Part shown: piece by piece, positions 1-8,378 of the stretch
Position numbering within the stretch: the first letter of the stretch is position 1
How the letters are laid out: each line of letters starts with the position of its first letter
Source: Alkalihalobacillus sp047302405
Lineage (GTDB): Bacteria; Bacillota; Bacilli; Bacillales; Bacillaceae_D
Assembly (NCBI RefSeq): GCF_047302405.1
Contig: NZ_CP154853.1
Coordinates: forward strand, 1 to 64,000
Direction: 5' to 3'
DNA: 64,000 nt
The notes under the pieces: generated by a model
Told to the model about the DNA's origin: nothing
Seen by the model: the letters and a program-made list of their open reading frames with translations, nothing else
Database searches by the model: none
Made by a program: the position numbers and the translations under genes

Positions 1-1
1 T

Positions 2-23
2 GTAAGCGTCAAATAATACCCAC
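2..23. repeat. IS66 left terminal inverted repeat
   Basis: Starts GTAAGCGTCAAATAATAC. Its reverse complement matches 2412-2433 at 20 of 22 positions. Confidence 0.9.
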
Positions 24-82
24 ATTCCAATAACCCTGGTCCCATGCGATACTTTAATCAATAATGATGAAAGGGTGTCGCT

Positions 83-400
83 ATGAAGCGTAAAGAAAAA
101 CACGATTTGTGGAAAAAACGCATGGAGGCATACGAAGACAGCGGGGAGACGATACAAGAATGGGTATCTAAACAAGATGACATTACAGAATATCAATTCC
201 ACTATTGGCGAAAGAAGATCAAGGCAGAAGTAAACTCAGATTCAAGTGATGAGGCAAGCCAGATTTGGACATCTTTTGATGTCCCTACCTTCCCCACCAC
301 ATCCATTGAAGTGAGAATAGATGACCTGTCTGTCTATATTCCTGAAAATGTGAGTGAAGACCATTTATCTCGTGTACTACGCGTGCTGAGACATGGATGA
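83..400 (+). CDS. tnpA: IS66 family accessory protein TnpA (OrfA)
   Basis: Small IS66 accessory protein of 105 residues, the usual size. The N-terminal part has the helix-turn-helix-like pattern of IS66 OrfA proteins (WKKRMEAYEDSGETIQEWV, then EYQFHYWRKKI), which resembles the IS3/IS66 orfA DNA-binding motif. The start has an AAAGGGTG ribosome site 6-8 bases upstream. Its stop overlaps the tnpB start (ATGA at 397-400), so the two are translationally coupled. It is required for transposition in the family but its precise role is unclear. Confidence 0.85.
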   Translation: MKRKEKHDLWKKRMEAYEDSGETIQEWVSKQDDITEYQFHYWRKKIKAEVNSDSSDEASQIWTSFDVPTFPTTSIEVRIDDLSVYIPENVSEDHLSRVLRVLRHG

Positions 401-753
401 TCAATCAACGCTCCATTGATAAAGTCTACCTTGCAAAAGGAAATACAGACTTACGAAAATCCATTGATGGCCTCGCGGCTATCGTACAAGAAAATTTTCA
501 ATTAGATCCATTTTCCCCGTGTTTATTTGTTTTCTGTAATAGACAACGAGATAAGATCAAAATCCTTCACTGGGAACATAATGGATTTTGGCTCTATTAT
601 CGCCGTTTAGAAAAAGGTACGTTCCCTTGGCCAGAAGATTCATCTTCTTCTCCGCAAATGATTAGCCATCGTCAGTTCCGTTGGTTACTTGACGGCCTTT
701 CAATTGATCAAAAATCAGCACATCCAAAAGTTACTGCACAACGTGTCATTTAA
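397..753 (+). CDS. tnpB: IS66 family protein TnpB (Orf2)
   Basis: 118 residues, typical for IS66 TnpB. It carries the hallmark opening (VYLAKGNTDLRKSIDGLAAI) and the central pattern LFVFCNRQRDKIKILHWEHNG followed by YRRLEKGTFPWP, all strongly conserved in this family. Its start overlaps the tnpA stop by four bases. TnpB is an accessory transposition protein without a known catalytic domain. No truncation or frameshift is visible. Confidence 0.93.
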   Translation: MINQRSIDKVYLAKGNTDLRKSIDGLAAIVQENFQLDPFSPCLFVFCNRQRDKIKILHWEHNGFWLYYRRLEKGTFPWPEDSSSSPQMISHRQFRWLLDGLSIDQKSAHPKVTAQRVI

Positions 754-785
754 TGAATAAATGATAAGCAAATGGATGAGAGGTA

Positions 786-2381
786 ATGTATAATGAAGCT
801 ATGAAAACAACAGAAACCACCTCTCAACCTACAACTGAAGATTTAGAAAAACGTGTCTCATCACTTGAGGAACAAAACGCAGAGCTGACGGCAAAAATTA
901 AATGGTATGAAGAACAATTCCGTCTCAGTAAGCAACGCCAATTTGGTACTTCAAGTGAGAAGACAAATGCTGATCAGTTAGAATTGCCTCTTTTTAATGA
1001 GGTAGAAATTACGGCTGACCCATCGATTGAAGAACCTACGGTTGAAACCATTACGTACGAACGTAAAAAAACCAAAGGTCAACGTGATAGTAAACTTGAG
1101 AACCTTCCGAAGGAAGTTATTGAGTATCGATTACCTGAAGAAGATCAGGTTTGTTTGTGCTGCAATGGAAATCTACACGAAATGTCGACGGAGGTACGTC
1201 GTGAATTAAAAGTTATTCCAGCGGAAGTGAAGGTCATTGAACATGTTCAACATGTCTATGCGTGTCGCCATTGTGAACGCGAAAGTACAGAGACTCCTAT
1301 TGTTAAAGCTTCCATGCCTAAATCAGTATTCCCTAAAAGTCTAGCTTCGCCATCTGCGATGGCCTACATCTTAAATCAAAAATATGTAGAAGGACTTCCA
1401 TTGTATCGTCAAGAACAACAATTCGCTCGTTTAGGTGTCTCTTTGTCACGCCAAACATTAGCTAATTGGGTTCTTTATGGTGCTAATACATGGTTAAACC
1501 TCATCTATGATCGAATGTATCAATTTCTGATGAAGCTTGATATTGTTCATGCGGATGAAACGACGCTGCAAGTGCTACGAGAGCCAGATCGACCATCAAC
1601 GGCAACTTCTTTTTTATGGTTGTATCGTTCGGGACAGGAAGGTCCCCCAATTGTATTGTTTGACTACCAGCAAACACGAGCAAGTAAACATCCTAGAAAG
1701 TTTTTATCCCCTTTCCGAGGGTACTTACATGTAGATGGATATGCTGGATACAATGGAATTCCAAACGTAACGTTAGTTGGTTGTTGGGCACACGCTCGTC
1801 GAAAATTTGATGAAGCTTTAAAGGCCTTGCCTAAAGAACAACAGTCGAAAGATGTCACAGCCAAAGAAGGCTTGAAATTCTGTAACCAACTCTTTGCGAT
1901 TGAACGAGAAATCAAAGGTTTATCATTCTCTGACCGCCATCAAGTACGTCTAGAAAAAAGTCGACCACTTCTTGACGCTTTTTCAGCATGGCTTCGCATG
2001 CAAACGCCAAAAGTGTTACCAAAGAGTGCACTCGGAATAGCGATCAAATACTGCCGTAATCAATGGGATAAGCTAGAGGCTTTCTTAGAGGATGGTAGAC
2101 TAGAGATTGATAATAATAGAAGTGAGAGATCCATTAAGCCGTTTGTAATCGGCAGAAAGAACTGGATTTTTGCCAACACTCCGAAAGGAGCAAAGGCAAG
2201 TGCTGTCACTTATAGTATTGTAGAAACAGCCAAAGAAAATGGCCTCAATCCTTATCAATACTTAATGCACTTATTTGAGGAGCTTCCCAATATTGATGTG
2301 AGTGATGAAAACGCCATTGATCAATTGCTTCCTTGGTCAAACAGTCTTCCGGCTCACTGTCGTATTCAACATGATAAGTAG
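786..2381 (+). CDS. tnpC: IS66 family DDE transposase TnpC
   Basis: Full-length transposase of 531 residues. The N-terminus is a coiled coil (about 15-60, rich in E/L/K), followed by a Cys-rich zinc-binding stretch (CLCCNGN near 123 and CRHCE near 160). The DDE catalytic core follows: HADETT near 255, HVDGYAGY near 315 and the NNRSERSIKPFVIGRKNW block near 440, which holds the catalytic Glu. The start at 786 is followed by another ATG at 801; GAGAGG just upstream serves either poorly. The intact frame argues that the element could still move. Confidence 0.93.
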   Translation: MYNEAMKTTETTSQPTTEDLEKRVSSLEEQNAELTAKIKWYEEQFRLSKQRQFGTSSEKTNADQLELPLFNEVEITADPSIEEPTVETITYERKKTKGQRDSKLENLPKEVIEYRLPEEDQVCLCCNGNLHEMSTEVRRELKVIPAEVKVIEHVQHVYACRHCERESTETPIVKASMPKSVFPKSLASPSAMAYILNQKYVEGLPLYRQEQQFARLGVSLSRQTLANWVLYGANTWLNLIYDRMYQFLMKLDIVHADETTLQVLREPDRPSTATSFLWLYRSGQEGPPIVLFDYQQTRASKHPRKFLSPFRGYLHVDGYAGYNGIPNVTLVGCWAHARRKFDEALKALPKEQQSKDVTAKEGLKFCNQLFAIEREIKGLSFSDRHQVRLEKSRPLLDAFSAWLRMQTPKVLPKSALGIAIKYCRNQWDKLEAFLEDGRLEIDNNRSERSIKPFVIGRKNWIFANTPKGAKASAVTYSIVETAKENGLNPYQYLMHLFEELPNIDVSDENAIDQLLPWSNSLPAHCRIQHDK

Positions 2382-2418
2382 ATTATAAGTTAGTCCCCAT
2401 CTCTTTAATAGGTGGGGA

Positions 2419-2934
2419 CTATTTGACGCTTACTTCTTGATAATAATTTTCTATCTTAGTTTGTGGGTTGTTAACTACTGCTATACCCTTCAACTTGGAT
2501 GCAAGTATTAAGCTTTGAAATCCTCCAGCTGAAGATCCGTAATATAAAGCATTTTTTGGATGGATTTTCATTTTTTTATAAAGATGGATCAAAATCTCCC
2601 CAACTTCACTTAGGTAATGTCTATCCTTTTCACCATAACCCCAACCAATATTCAAATCGTCAGACAAATATAAGGTTGGGTCATTATAATAAATGCAATT
2701 CTCATCGAACTTATCTATCCATGAAAAACGGTTAAATAATGGTGGTTGTAATTTAGTACGATTAATCGCACCAGAACCAAATACTATCGCTTTATTGCTA
2801 TTATTTCTACGATACAATAAGAACTCGAATAATACTCCTTCTTTTTTTACCGTCAGTTTTATTCTTGTTTCTTTTTTGATTATTAGATTTTCTATTTCAG
2901 AGAAATTAAGAACTGATGATTCAAAACCATCCAA
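2419..2934 (-). pseudogene. alpha/beta-hydrolase-like (Asp2-like) protein, 3' end replaced by IS66
   Basis: The leftward frame begins at a TTG codon (2934) with GAAGGTG about six bases upstream. It carries a nucleophile-elbow-like motif, YYGSSAGGF, near residue 130. The last four residues (VSVK) and the TAG stop are encoded by the IS66 inverted repeat, so the native C-terminus lies beyond the left edge of the window. The motif and layout parallel the next gene upstream (CGSSKGGY), 22 bp away, so the two probably form an operon of related hydrolase-like or acyl-transfer proteins. Similar proteins occur with surface-polysaccharide genes and as Asp2 in accessory Sec systems, but no secA2/secY2 is seen here. 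Function is not established. Confidence 0.75.
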
Positions 2935-2956
2935 CTACTACACCTTCTTTAAGATA

Positions 2957-3943
2957 CTATTTTACTTCAATCAATTCTGAGGATAATTGTACTTTATTTT
3001 TCTTTTTATTGATTGCGAATACTTTAACTTTATAAGAGCCTATTTTATCTAGTTTAAGGTCAATTTGCTTTTGATTTTCAGAATACTTAATATCTTGAAT
3101 TTTCACATTGTCTTTATAGATATACCAAGCGATAGAGTCATTTTTACTAAGCGTGTTTGCTTTGATTGTTATTGTATTACCTAATCTATATTCAGTTGAA
3201 TCCATTAATAATTCTAAATGGGGATAGTCTAGAATTTGTCTTACTTTATTTTTAAGAATCGTTGGATAATATTTTATCACTTGGTTGTGGTTATCATAAT
3301 CACCTAAATCTAACTCATATGATTTTTCATTACTTTCTAATTCTTTCAGAAGCGGTATAATATGTCTTGGATAATGGTATTCGCCTTTACCAACGTGAAT
3401 AAAAATATTAGGCTTATATTCAGATTTTCTAATAATATCTTTTAGTATATTATTTAAGAATTTATGATCTTTTTCTGTGGTGTTACCAGCCATAAATTCA
3501 ACTACTAATTGTGAATTTGTTTGCGTTAATAGATAATCGCCTAAAAAGTACTGAGGAGAAGCAATAACTATATCTTTAAATCCATATTTAATCCCATAAT
3601 ACAGAGCTGCATATCCACCTTTACTGGAACCACAAGCCATAATATTTTTAATACCATTTTCTTCAACAATTTGATTAATGAGAGTGATTACACTTCTCTC
3701 AATATTAAAGTCTTTATTTTTACATAAATAATAGGTTGCTCGTACTCCAAAATCGTCTAAAATATATAACTTATTACAATCAAATTCATCCAATGTCCTA
3801 ACGTAATTATATGCTGGTTCTTTACCAATTGCAGGAAATGCGGAAAAAATAATAACTAAATCATTTGTTTTTCTATATGATTTCTTAAATAGGTATTTAA
3901 TTTCTTTTTCACCTTTGAATATCTTTTCATCTTTAAATTTCAT
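2957..3943 (-). CDS. Asp2-like alpha/beta-hydrolase protein with C-terminal Ig-like/Y_Y_Y-type domain
   Basis: About 328 residues from the preferred ATG at 3943, which has GGAGG eight bases upstream; ATGs at 3946 and 3949 and a GTG at 3958 are alternatives. The N-terminal 230 residues look like an alpha/beta hydrolase: a nucleophile-elbow motif CGSSKGGYAALYYG near residue 105 and a late HVGKGEYHYP/DNHNQ segment that may hold the acid and His. The last 85 residues look like a small beta domain of the triple-tyrosine type (IAWYIYKDNVKI, GSYKVKVFAI). No signal peptide is visible. It probably acts on a cell-surface glycopolymer, judging by the adjacent polymer locus; this is inference. Confidence 0.6.
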   Translation of the reverse strand: MKFKDEKIFKGEKEIKYLFKKSYRKTNDLVIIFSAFPAIGKEPAYNYVRTLDEFDCNKLYILDDFGVRATYYLCKNKDFNIERSVITLINQIVEENGIKNIMACGSSKGGYAALYYGIKYGFKDIVIASPQYFLGDYLLTQTNSQLVVEFMAGNTTEKDHKFLNNILKDIIRKSEYKPNIFIHVGKGEYHYPRHIIPLLKELESNEKSYELDLGDYDNHNQVIKYYPTILKNKVRQILDYPHLELLMDSTEYRLGNTITIKANTLSKNDSIAWYIYKDNVKIQDIKYSENQKQIDLKLDKIGSYKVKVFAINKKKNKVQLSSELIEVK

Positions 3944-3945
3944 CA

Positions 3946-4122
3946 TCATATCCTCCACTTCGTTACATTTGAATCCTTAGGAAAAGTTAAAGATGATAAT
4001 TCAAAGATTTCATCATCTTGGCTGGGGATTTGTTGTTTTAGCTCTTTCATATGTCGTTTAAGTGCATTACTTTTAATTGATAATTTATCCTTATTAAAAA
4101 TGTACCTTTCCCTGATTACATT
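3946..4122 (-). pseudogene. C-terminal remnant of an upstream gene in the leftward operon
   Basis: A leftward frame of 58 codons runs from just after an in-frame stop to a TGA that overlaps the ATG at 3949 (ATGA). That is the usual sign of two translationally coupled genes. It lacks any ATG, GTG or TTG start. The composition is protein-like (KSNALKRHMKELKQQ, then SQDDEIFELSSLTF). I read it as the tail of a gene whose body was deleted, so the two genes to its left may have lost their original promoter. The parent family is not recognised. Confidence 0.5.
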
Positions 4123-4576
4123 TTACTAAAATATAAATCATAATTAGGGTAATATCAATCTAAATTAAACTATAATTCATCAAATAGTACTAAATTCTCT
4201 TCCAAAATGGGTGTAAGTCGTTTTATATTATTTGTGGAATAGCTCATATCACCTTTTTTGAAACTGATAATTTTGTGCAATAAATTGTAGATTTATATAT
4301 TCTAGAAAAAATAGTATAAGCATTCATAATTTTATGATATATAAGCTATTCAGTAGTATAATTACTATTCTAATTATTGGAATTTAGGTATTCAATAATT
4401 GGGTGTTTTGAACTAGTAAAATCGAGATTGATCCCTCTTTTTCTATAATAAAGGGGGATTTTTAGGTTCTTTTAACATATTCCTCGTTTTATATACAAAA
4501 TTCTACAAAAAATCTTTAAAGTCTTATAGTAAAATTGTATAATATGTATTATGAATTATTAATAGGGGGTTAAATA
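4123..4576. other. AT-rich intergenic region without a gene
   Basis: About 450 bp of very AT-rich sequence between the leftward remnant and the rightward glucosaminidase gene. Apart from a terminator-like hairpin at 4430-4463 and a ribosome site (AGGGGGT at 4563-4569) for the next gene, I see no coding frame. It is a plausible scar of the deletion that removed the upstream part of the leftward operon. Confidence 0.5.
4430..4463 (+). terminator. rho-independent terminator-like hairpin
   Basis: Ten-base stem (ATCCCTCTTT with AAAGGGGGAT, one G-T pair), nine-base loop, followed by a short T run. It points rightward although no rightward gene lies upstream, so it may be left from a lost gene or act as a leader element of the next gene. 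Confidence 0.55.
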
Positions 4577-7162
4577 GTGTTGAAAACAAGGTCTTTAGTT
4601 GTGTTTCTGACTTTGATGTTAATAATATCAAACTTTTATATACCGTTAACTGCTATCGCTGAAGTTGATAAATCAGTTACTAAAGAAAATAGTTTAATAG
4701 TAGTATCGGCAGAAACGGAAATCCATGATGAAAATCATGAACTAGTTGGATATGTAAGAGAAGATAGTGAGTTTAAAGCAAACATTGTTGATGGAACGGT
4801 TTATATTAAATGGAATAGTGATTTTGTTACAGTAGATAATGAGAACGTTACTGTAATTGAAAATGGCGAGAAAGATATTAAATTTGTCAAAGAAGAAGTA
4901 CATATTGAAAATTTAATAGATGTAAATGAAGATGTTGATTTATATGATCCGATTAGCTTAGAAAGTGTCGCTACTATTAAAAAAGAAAATATTATTGAGA
5001 TAATCGGAGAAATTGAAGGTTATTTTGAGGTAACTTTAGGAGAGCGGTTACTATTATTAGAGAAAACCGTTTCAGGAGAAGCATTTACTGAGCAGATAGA
5101 AGAAGAGTCGGCTGAAGAAGAGTTGACTGAAGAAGAGTTGACTGAAGAAGAATTGACTGAAGAAGAGTTGACTGAAGAAGAGTTGACTGAAGAAGAGTTG
5201 ACTGAAGAAGAATTGACTGAAGAAGAGTTGACTGAAGAAGAGTTGACTGAAGAAGAATTGACTGAAGAAGAGTTGACTGAAGAAGAGTTAACTGAAGAAG
5301 AATTGACTGAAGAAGAGTTTTCTAAAGGTTTATCGGTCGCTACATTTAGTAATACAATGGCTATAGCTTCAAGCTTTAATAAATATTTTAAAGCAGATAG
5401 AAATGTGGCAGTTTATGATAATAGTGGCGGAACTCTCGTTCAAGTGGGAACTTTAAGAGGTGGTCAGGTTTTCCCTATTATAAGTGATTACGGGAATTGG
5501 CACCGAATTTCTTTTGGAGATGGTTATGGTTATGTGAGAAAGATCGATACGTCTCCTGATAATGGAAATTCAGTGCGAAATGAAAATAATGGTTTTAATA
5601 ATTCAACTGCAATCTCTGTTATCCCCAATCAAAACATTAGTGTTTATGATAACAGTACAGGAAGTTTAGTGCCTTTTGGGTCTATACTAAAAGGGGTTTC
5701 GTATCCAATTATTAATGAATATGGGCCTAATTGGTATAGAGTAGATTTAGGGGGAAGAGTTGGGTTTATTAGACAAAGTGATGTTAAAACAATCACAAAA
5801 GAATTTAAAACTAGTGATAAGTATTTTGAAGTTATAAGAAATACAACGATATACGATAATAGTACAGGTTCACTAGTAGCAAAAGGGACATTAAATGCAG
5901 GAGAGCATTATCCAAGAGTAAGTGATTATGGAAACTGGCATCGAATTCAGTACGGTGATGAGTATGGTTATATTCGAAAGTCAGATACAATTCCTAGCAC
6001 TGGAAGCTCTGTCAAAAACCAGAACACCACATTTAGAAACTCAGATAGGACGTTTAATACGAATAAAAATGTAGCCGTCTATGACAACACATCAGGAAGT
6101 TTAGTACCTTTTGCAACTATTAATAATGGAGAAGCATATCCGTTTGTGAATGAGTACGGAACAAATTGGTATAGAGTAATAGTGGCTGATCGAATTGGAT
6201 TTGTGAGATCTGCCGATGTATCAGTTGGTCCTATTAAAATCTATAATACTACTTCTTATAATTATAGTTTAAATGAGATGTTAGATAGACAAATGAGAGT
6301 AAATCCTCAAACTGATTTATATAGAAATCAAAATGCTTTTGTTAGCCAAGATTATATTAGTACAGGTAGTGGTAGTTTTCCAAAGACTGGTCGAGTTACT
6401 GCTAGTACGTTAAATGTTCGAGAACAAGCTAATACAAATAGTTGGATTTTTGGAACGTTATCAAATGGAAACAACGTAAACTTAGTAGGACAAACCGGTA
6501 ATTGGTACGAGATCCGCTTTGGTGCTTGGAGAAGTGCTAAACGAGAGGATGTTAGAAGATATATTGATCCGAATAATTTCGATAAAAATTCACGAGATTA
6601 TTTACAGTTTTTACAATTATCAAGAAGTGCTGGAACGTCAGCAACTGAACTTAATAAAGCTTTAACTGGTAAAGGTGTATTAGCAGGCACTGGTGCTGCT
6701 TTTAAAAGTGCAAGTGAGACTCATAGTATTAATGAAATATATTTAATTGCACATGCCTTACTTGAAACAGGACACGGTCAATCGACATTAGCTAAAGGTG
6801 TTCGTGTAACTGAAGTTGGCGGAAAAGCAGTTGAACCAAAGGTAGTCTATAATATGTTTGGGATTGGTGCATTTGATGGAGTGGCTGAAAGAGCGGGAGC
6901 TGAGTATGCATATAACGCTGGCTGGGATACTCCAGAAAAAGCGATTATTGGCGGTGCTAGATTCATAGGTCAATCCTATATAAATCACCCTACGCATAAA
7001 CAAGATACACTATATAAAATGAGATGGAATCCTGGAAATCCTGCAACTCACCAATATGCTACTGATATTGGTTGGGCTGTAAAACAAGTTAGTCTTATGG
7101 ATCAACTTTACAACCAAATGGATAATTACACTATGTATTTTGATGTACCTAAATATCAATAA
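4577..7162 (+). CDS. secreted endo-beta-N-acetylglucosaminidase with SH3-like repeats and TEEEL repeat linker
   Basis: Cell-wall hydrolase of 861 residues expected to cleave the peptidoglycan glycan strand outside the cell. In order: a signal peptide (about 1-29, hydrophobic core LVVFLTLMLIISNFYIPL), a novel acidic N-terminal region, a (T/A)EEEL tandem linker (about 179-248), four SH3-like repeats marked by (V/I)YDNS (about 261-545), a classical SH3_3 domain (TASTLNVREQAN near 612) and a C-terminal glucosaminidase domain (about 690-850) with the catalytic-Glu motif HALLETGHG and NMFGIGAFDG. The GTG start has AGGGGG seven bases upstream. The catalytic domain closely resembles that of the leftward gene at 24460-25932. 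Confidence 0.88.
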   Translation: MLKTRSLVVFLTLMLIISNFYIPLTAIAEVDKSVTKENSLIVVSAETEIHDENHELVGYVREDSEFKANIVDGTVYIKWNSDFVTVDNENVTVIENGEKDIKFVKEEVHIENLIDVNEDVDLYDPISLESVATIKKENIIEIIGEIEGYFEVTLGERLLLLEKTVSGEAFTEQIEEESAEEELTEEELTEEELTEEELTEEELTEEELTEEELTEEELTEEELTEEELTEEELTEEELTEEELTEEEFSKGLSVATFSNTMAIASSFNKYFKADRNVAVYDNSGGTLVQVGTLRGGQVFPIISDYGNWHRISFGDGYGYVRKIDTSPDNGNSVRNENNGFNNSTAISVIPNQNISVYDNSTGSLVPFGSILKGVSYPIINEYGPNWYRVDLGGRVGFIRQSDVKTITKEFKTSDKYFEVIRNTTIYDNSTGSLVAKGTLNAGEHYPRVSDYGNWHRIQYGDEYGYIRKSDTIPSTGSSVKNQNTTFRNSDRTFNTNKNVAVYDNTSGSLVPFATINNGEAYPFVNEYGTNWYRVIVADRIGFVRSADVSVGPIKIYNTTSYNYSLNEMLDRQMRVNPQTDLYRNQNAFVSQDYISTGSGSFPKTGRVTASTLNVREQANTNSWIFGTLSNGNNVNLVGQTGNWYEIRFGAWRSAKREDVRRYIDPNNFDKNSRDYLQFLQLSRSAGTSATELNKALTGKGVLAGTGAAFKSASETHSINEIYLIAHALLETGHGQSTLAKGVRVTEVGGKAVEPKVVYNMFGIGAFDGVAERAGAEYAYNAGWDTPEKAIIGGARFIGQSYINHPTHKQDTLYKMRWNPGNPATHQYATDIGWAVKQVSLMDQLYNQMDNYTMYFDVPKYQ
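5111..5320 (+). repeat. 15-bp coding tandem repeat, 14 units (TEEEL)
   Basis: Fourteen consecutive 15-bp units of the form (A/G)CTGAAGAAGA(G/A)TT(G/A/T), encoding (A/T)EEE(L/F). Units differ almost only at silent third positions. It forms a highly acidic, extended linker between the N-terminal region and the SH3-like repeats. Copy number is likely to vary by slippage. Confidence 0.95.
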
Positions 7163-7174
7163 AAATTATTGTTT

Positions 7175-7208
7175 AAAGAGAGACACTCCTAAAAGGGTGT
7201 CTCTCTTT
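7175..7208. terminator. bidirectional terminator between convergent genes
   Basis: Perfect 12-bp stem (AAAGAGAGACAC with GTGTCTCTCTTT) between the rightward glucosaminidase and the leftward 7240-8106 gene. T-rich sequence lies on both sides. Confidence 0.85.
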
Positions 7209-7239
7209 GCTAATATAACCTAAAAAATCCACAGGGCTA

Positions 7240-8106
7240 TTACGCTTTTCTCTCTGTTACTTTAATCGAAAGGTTTCCTTTAATGGTTTGATAGAACTCA
7301 ATCGCATAAAGTTTATGGTTGAGTTCAGTTAAAAAAGGCTTTGGTAATGTTGATTGTTCTAATGGATAAGAAAGTCGTTCTCTTTTATGAGCTTCTAAGA
7401 TTTTTGCTTCTAAATAAAAATCCCAAATCCCTTCAGTTAGAAAGTGGTCTGAATTTTTGAAAGAAAGAGAGGTTTCCCATTGGGCGTGAATGGATTCATC
7501 CGGCACGGTGTGGACGTATTCGTCCTCGGCTTTTCTCTTTTTTAACACTAATGAATAGGGGATTTGACGGACGATTCCTGTTTTTTTTGGCCCTTTTATT
7601 AAAATATGGTGCGTGCTTTTGTCTAGGGTTACATCATGAATTTCAGCTTCATGCTCATATTTAGAAAAGAAAGTTTGGGTGTTTAGTAATTGAAAGGTTT
7701 TGCTTAAACCAACTTCTTCAAAATATATAATGGTATCATCGTTCAGTACATTAAATCGCTTGTTTGTTTGAAATGCAACCATCTGTGAATGATGATAATA
7801 TACTTCTTCCACATGAACGATGATAGAAAAATAATCATCTTGAGTTTCAAAGGACAGTTCATCAAGGTTAAGAAAAGCTTCGAAGTTGTAAGTGCTACTA
7901 TTACTATCAGATTTAGTCAGTTGACTTTTCATGCTGTATTCATGGTTTGTTTTATGATTCATAAGGGAAAAGGAAATTTCGGTTGATATCTTTTCATTTA
8001 AATTTAGCTGTCCATTTATATGGAAGGTCGAATGCTTTTCGCTCATTGTAATATTTGGCGAAATTTCAACAATATCTTTAAGAAACAAGTTTTTCTTTTT
8101 TTGCAT
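7240..8106 (-). CDS. stand-alone beta-rich domain protein related to the N-terminal region of TagF-like proteins (unknown function)
   Basis: 288 residues, no signal peptide or membrane segment. ATG at 8106 has AAGGAG eight bases upstream. It is rich in short beta-strand-like segments. Two stretches, GIWDFYLEAKI with KRERLSY and the tail KGNLSIKV, resemble repeated segments in the N-terminal halves of the two large glycerophosphotransferases nearby (GRWDIWAEF and YWDVFVTCI in the first, YWDLYIGVI in the second). I therefore take it as a non-catalytic relative of those domains. The gene faces away from the polymer locus but lies only 270 bp from it. A role in polymer recognition or assembly is a guess. 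Confidence 0.5.
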   Translation of the reverse strand: MQKKKNLFLKDIVEISPNITMSEKHSTFHINGQLNLNEKISTEISFSLMNHKTNHEYSMKSQLTKSDSNSSTYNFEAFLNLDELSFETQDDYFSIIVHVEEVYYHHSQMVAFQTNKRFNVLNDDTIIYFEEVGLSKTFQLLNTQTFFSKYEHEAEIHDVTLDKSTHHILIKGPKKTGIVRQIPYSLVLKKRKAEDEYVHTVPDESIHAQWETSLSFKNSDHFLTEGIWDFYLEAKILEAHKRERLSYPLEQSTLPKPFLTELNHKLYAIEFYQTIKGNLSIKVTERKA

Positions 8107-8378
8107 AACTATTTACTCCTTATTTGGGTCAAATTTCGTTCTGAAAATGAAGCCTATTATATGAAGAGGATTGTTCTTTAATTAAATTATCTACCTTTTG
8201 CGATTTTATACTTAAGCTCTGTCTTTGTGAACCATTATTTTTAAGATAAAATCGGGAAAGTTTGGACAAGTGTGTATAATTTATCACTCTATTTACATCA
8301 TATATAGAATAGGTTACTATATATGAAGCTTTATGAAAATATCTAAGATTAGTTTAAAAAAAGAGTGTGGTGAAAGTG

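Larger units (their letters stand above)
2..2433 (+). mobile_element. IS66-family insertion sequence, apparently complete
   Basis: The element has three genes in the standard IS66 order (tnpA, tnpB, tnpC), all open. Imperfect 22-bp terminal inverted repeats bound it: bases 2-23 pair with 2412-2433 at 20 of 22 positions. The outer ends read GTAAGCGTC and GACGCTTAC. IS66 elements normally make 8-bp target duplications; only one base of the left flank is in the window, so this cannot be tested. The right end lies inside a leftward gene, whose frame runs into the repeat and stops there. Intact genes and ends suggest recent, possibly still mobile, insertion. Confidence 0.93.

Noticed and set aside
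2419..3958. Accessory Sec (SecA2/Asp) glycoprotein secretion system
   Set aside because: Only Asp2-like hydrolase motifs are present; secA2, secY2, Asp1/Asp3 and the Gtf enzymes are absent from the window.
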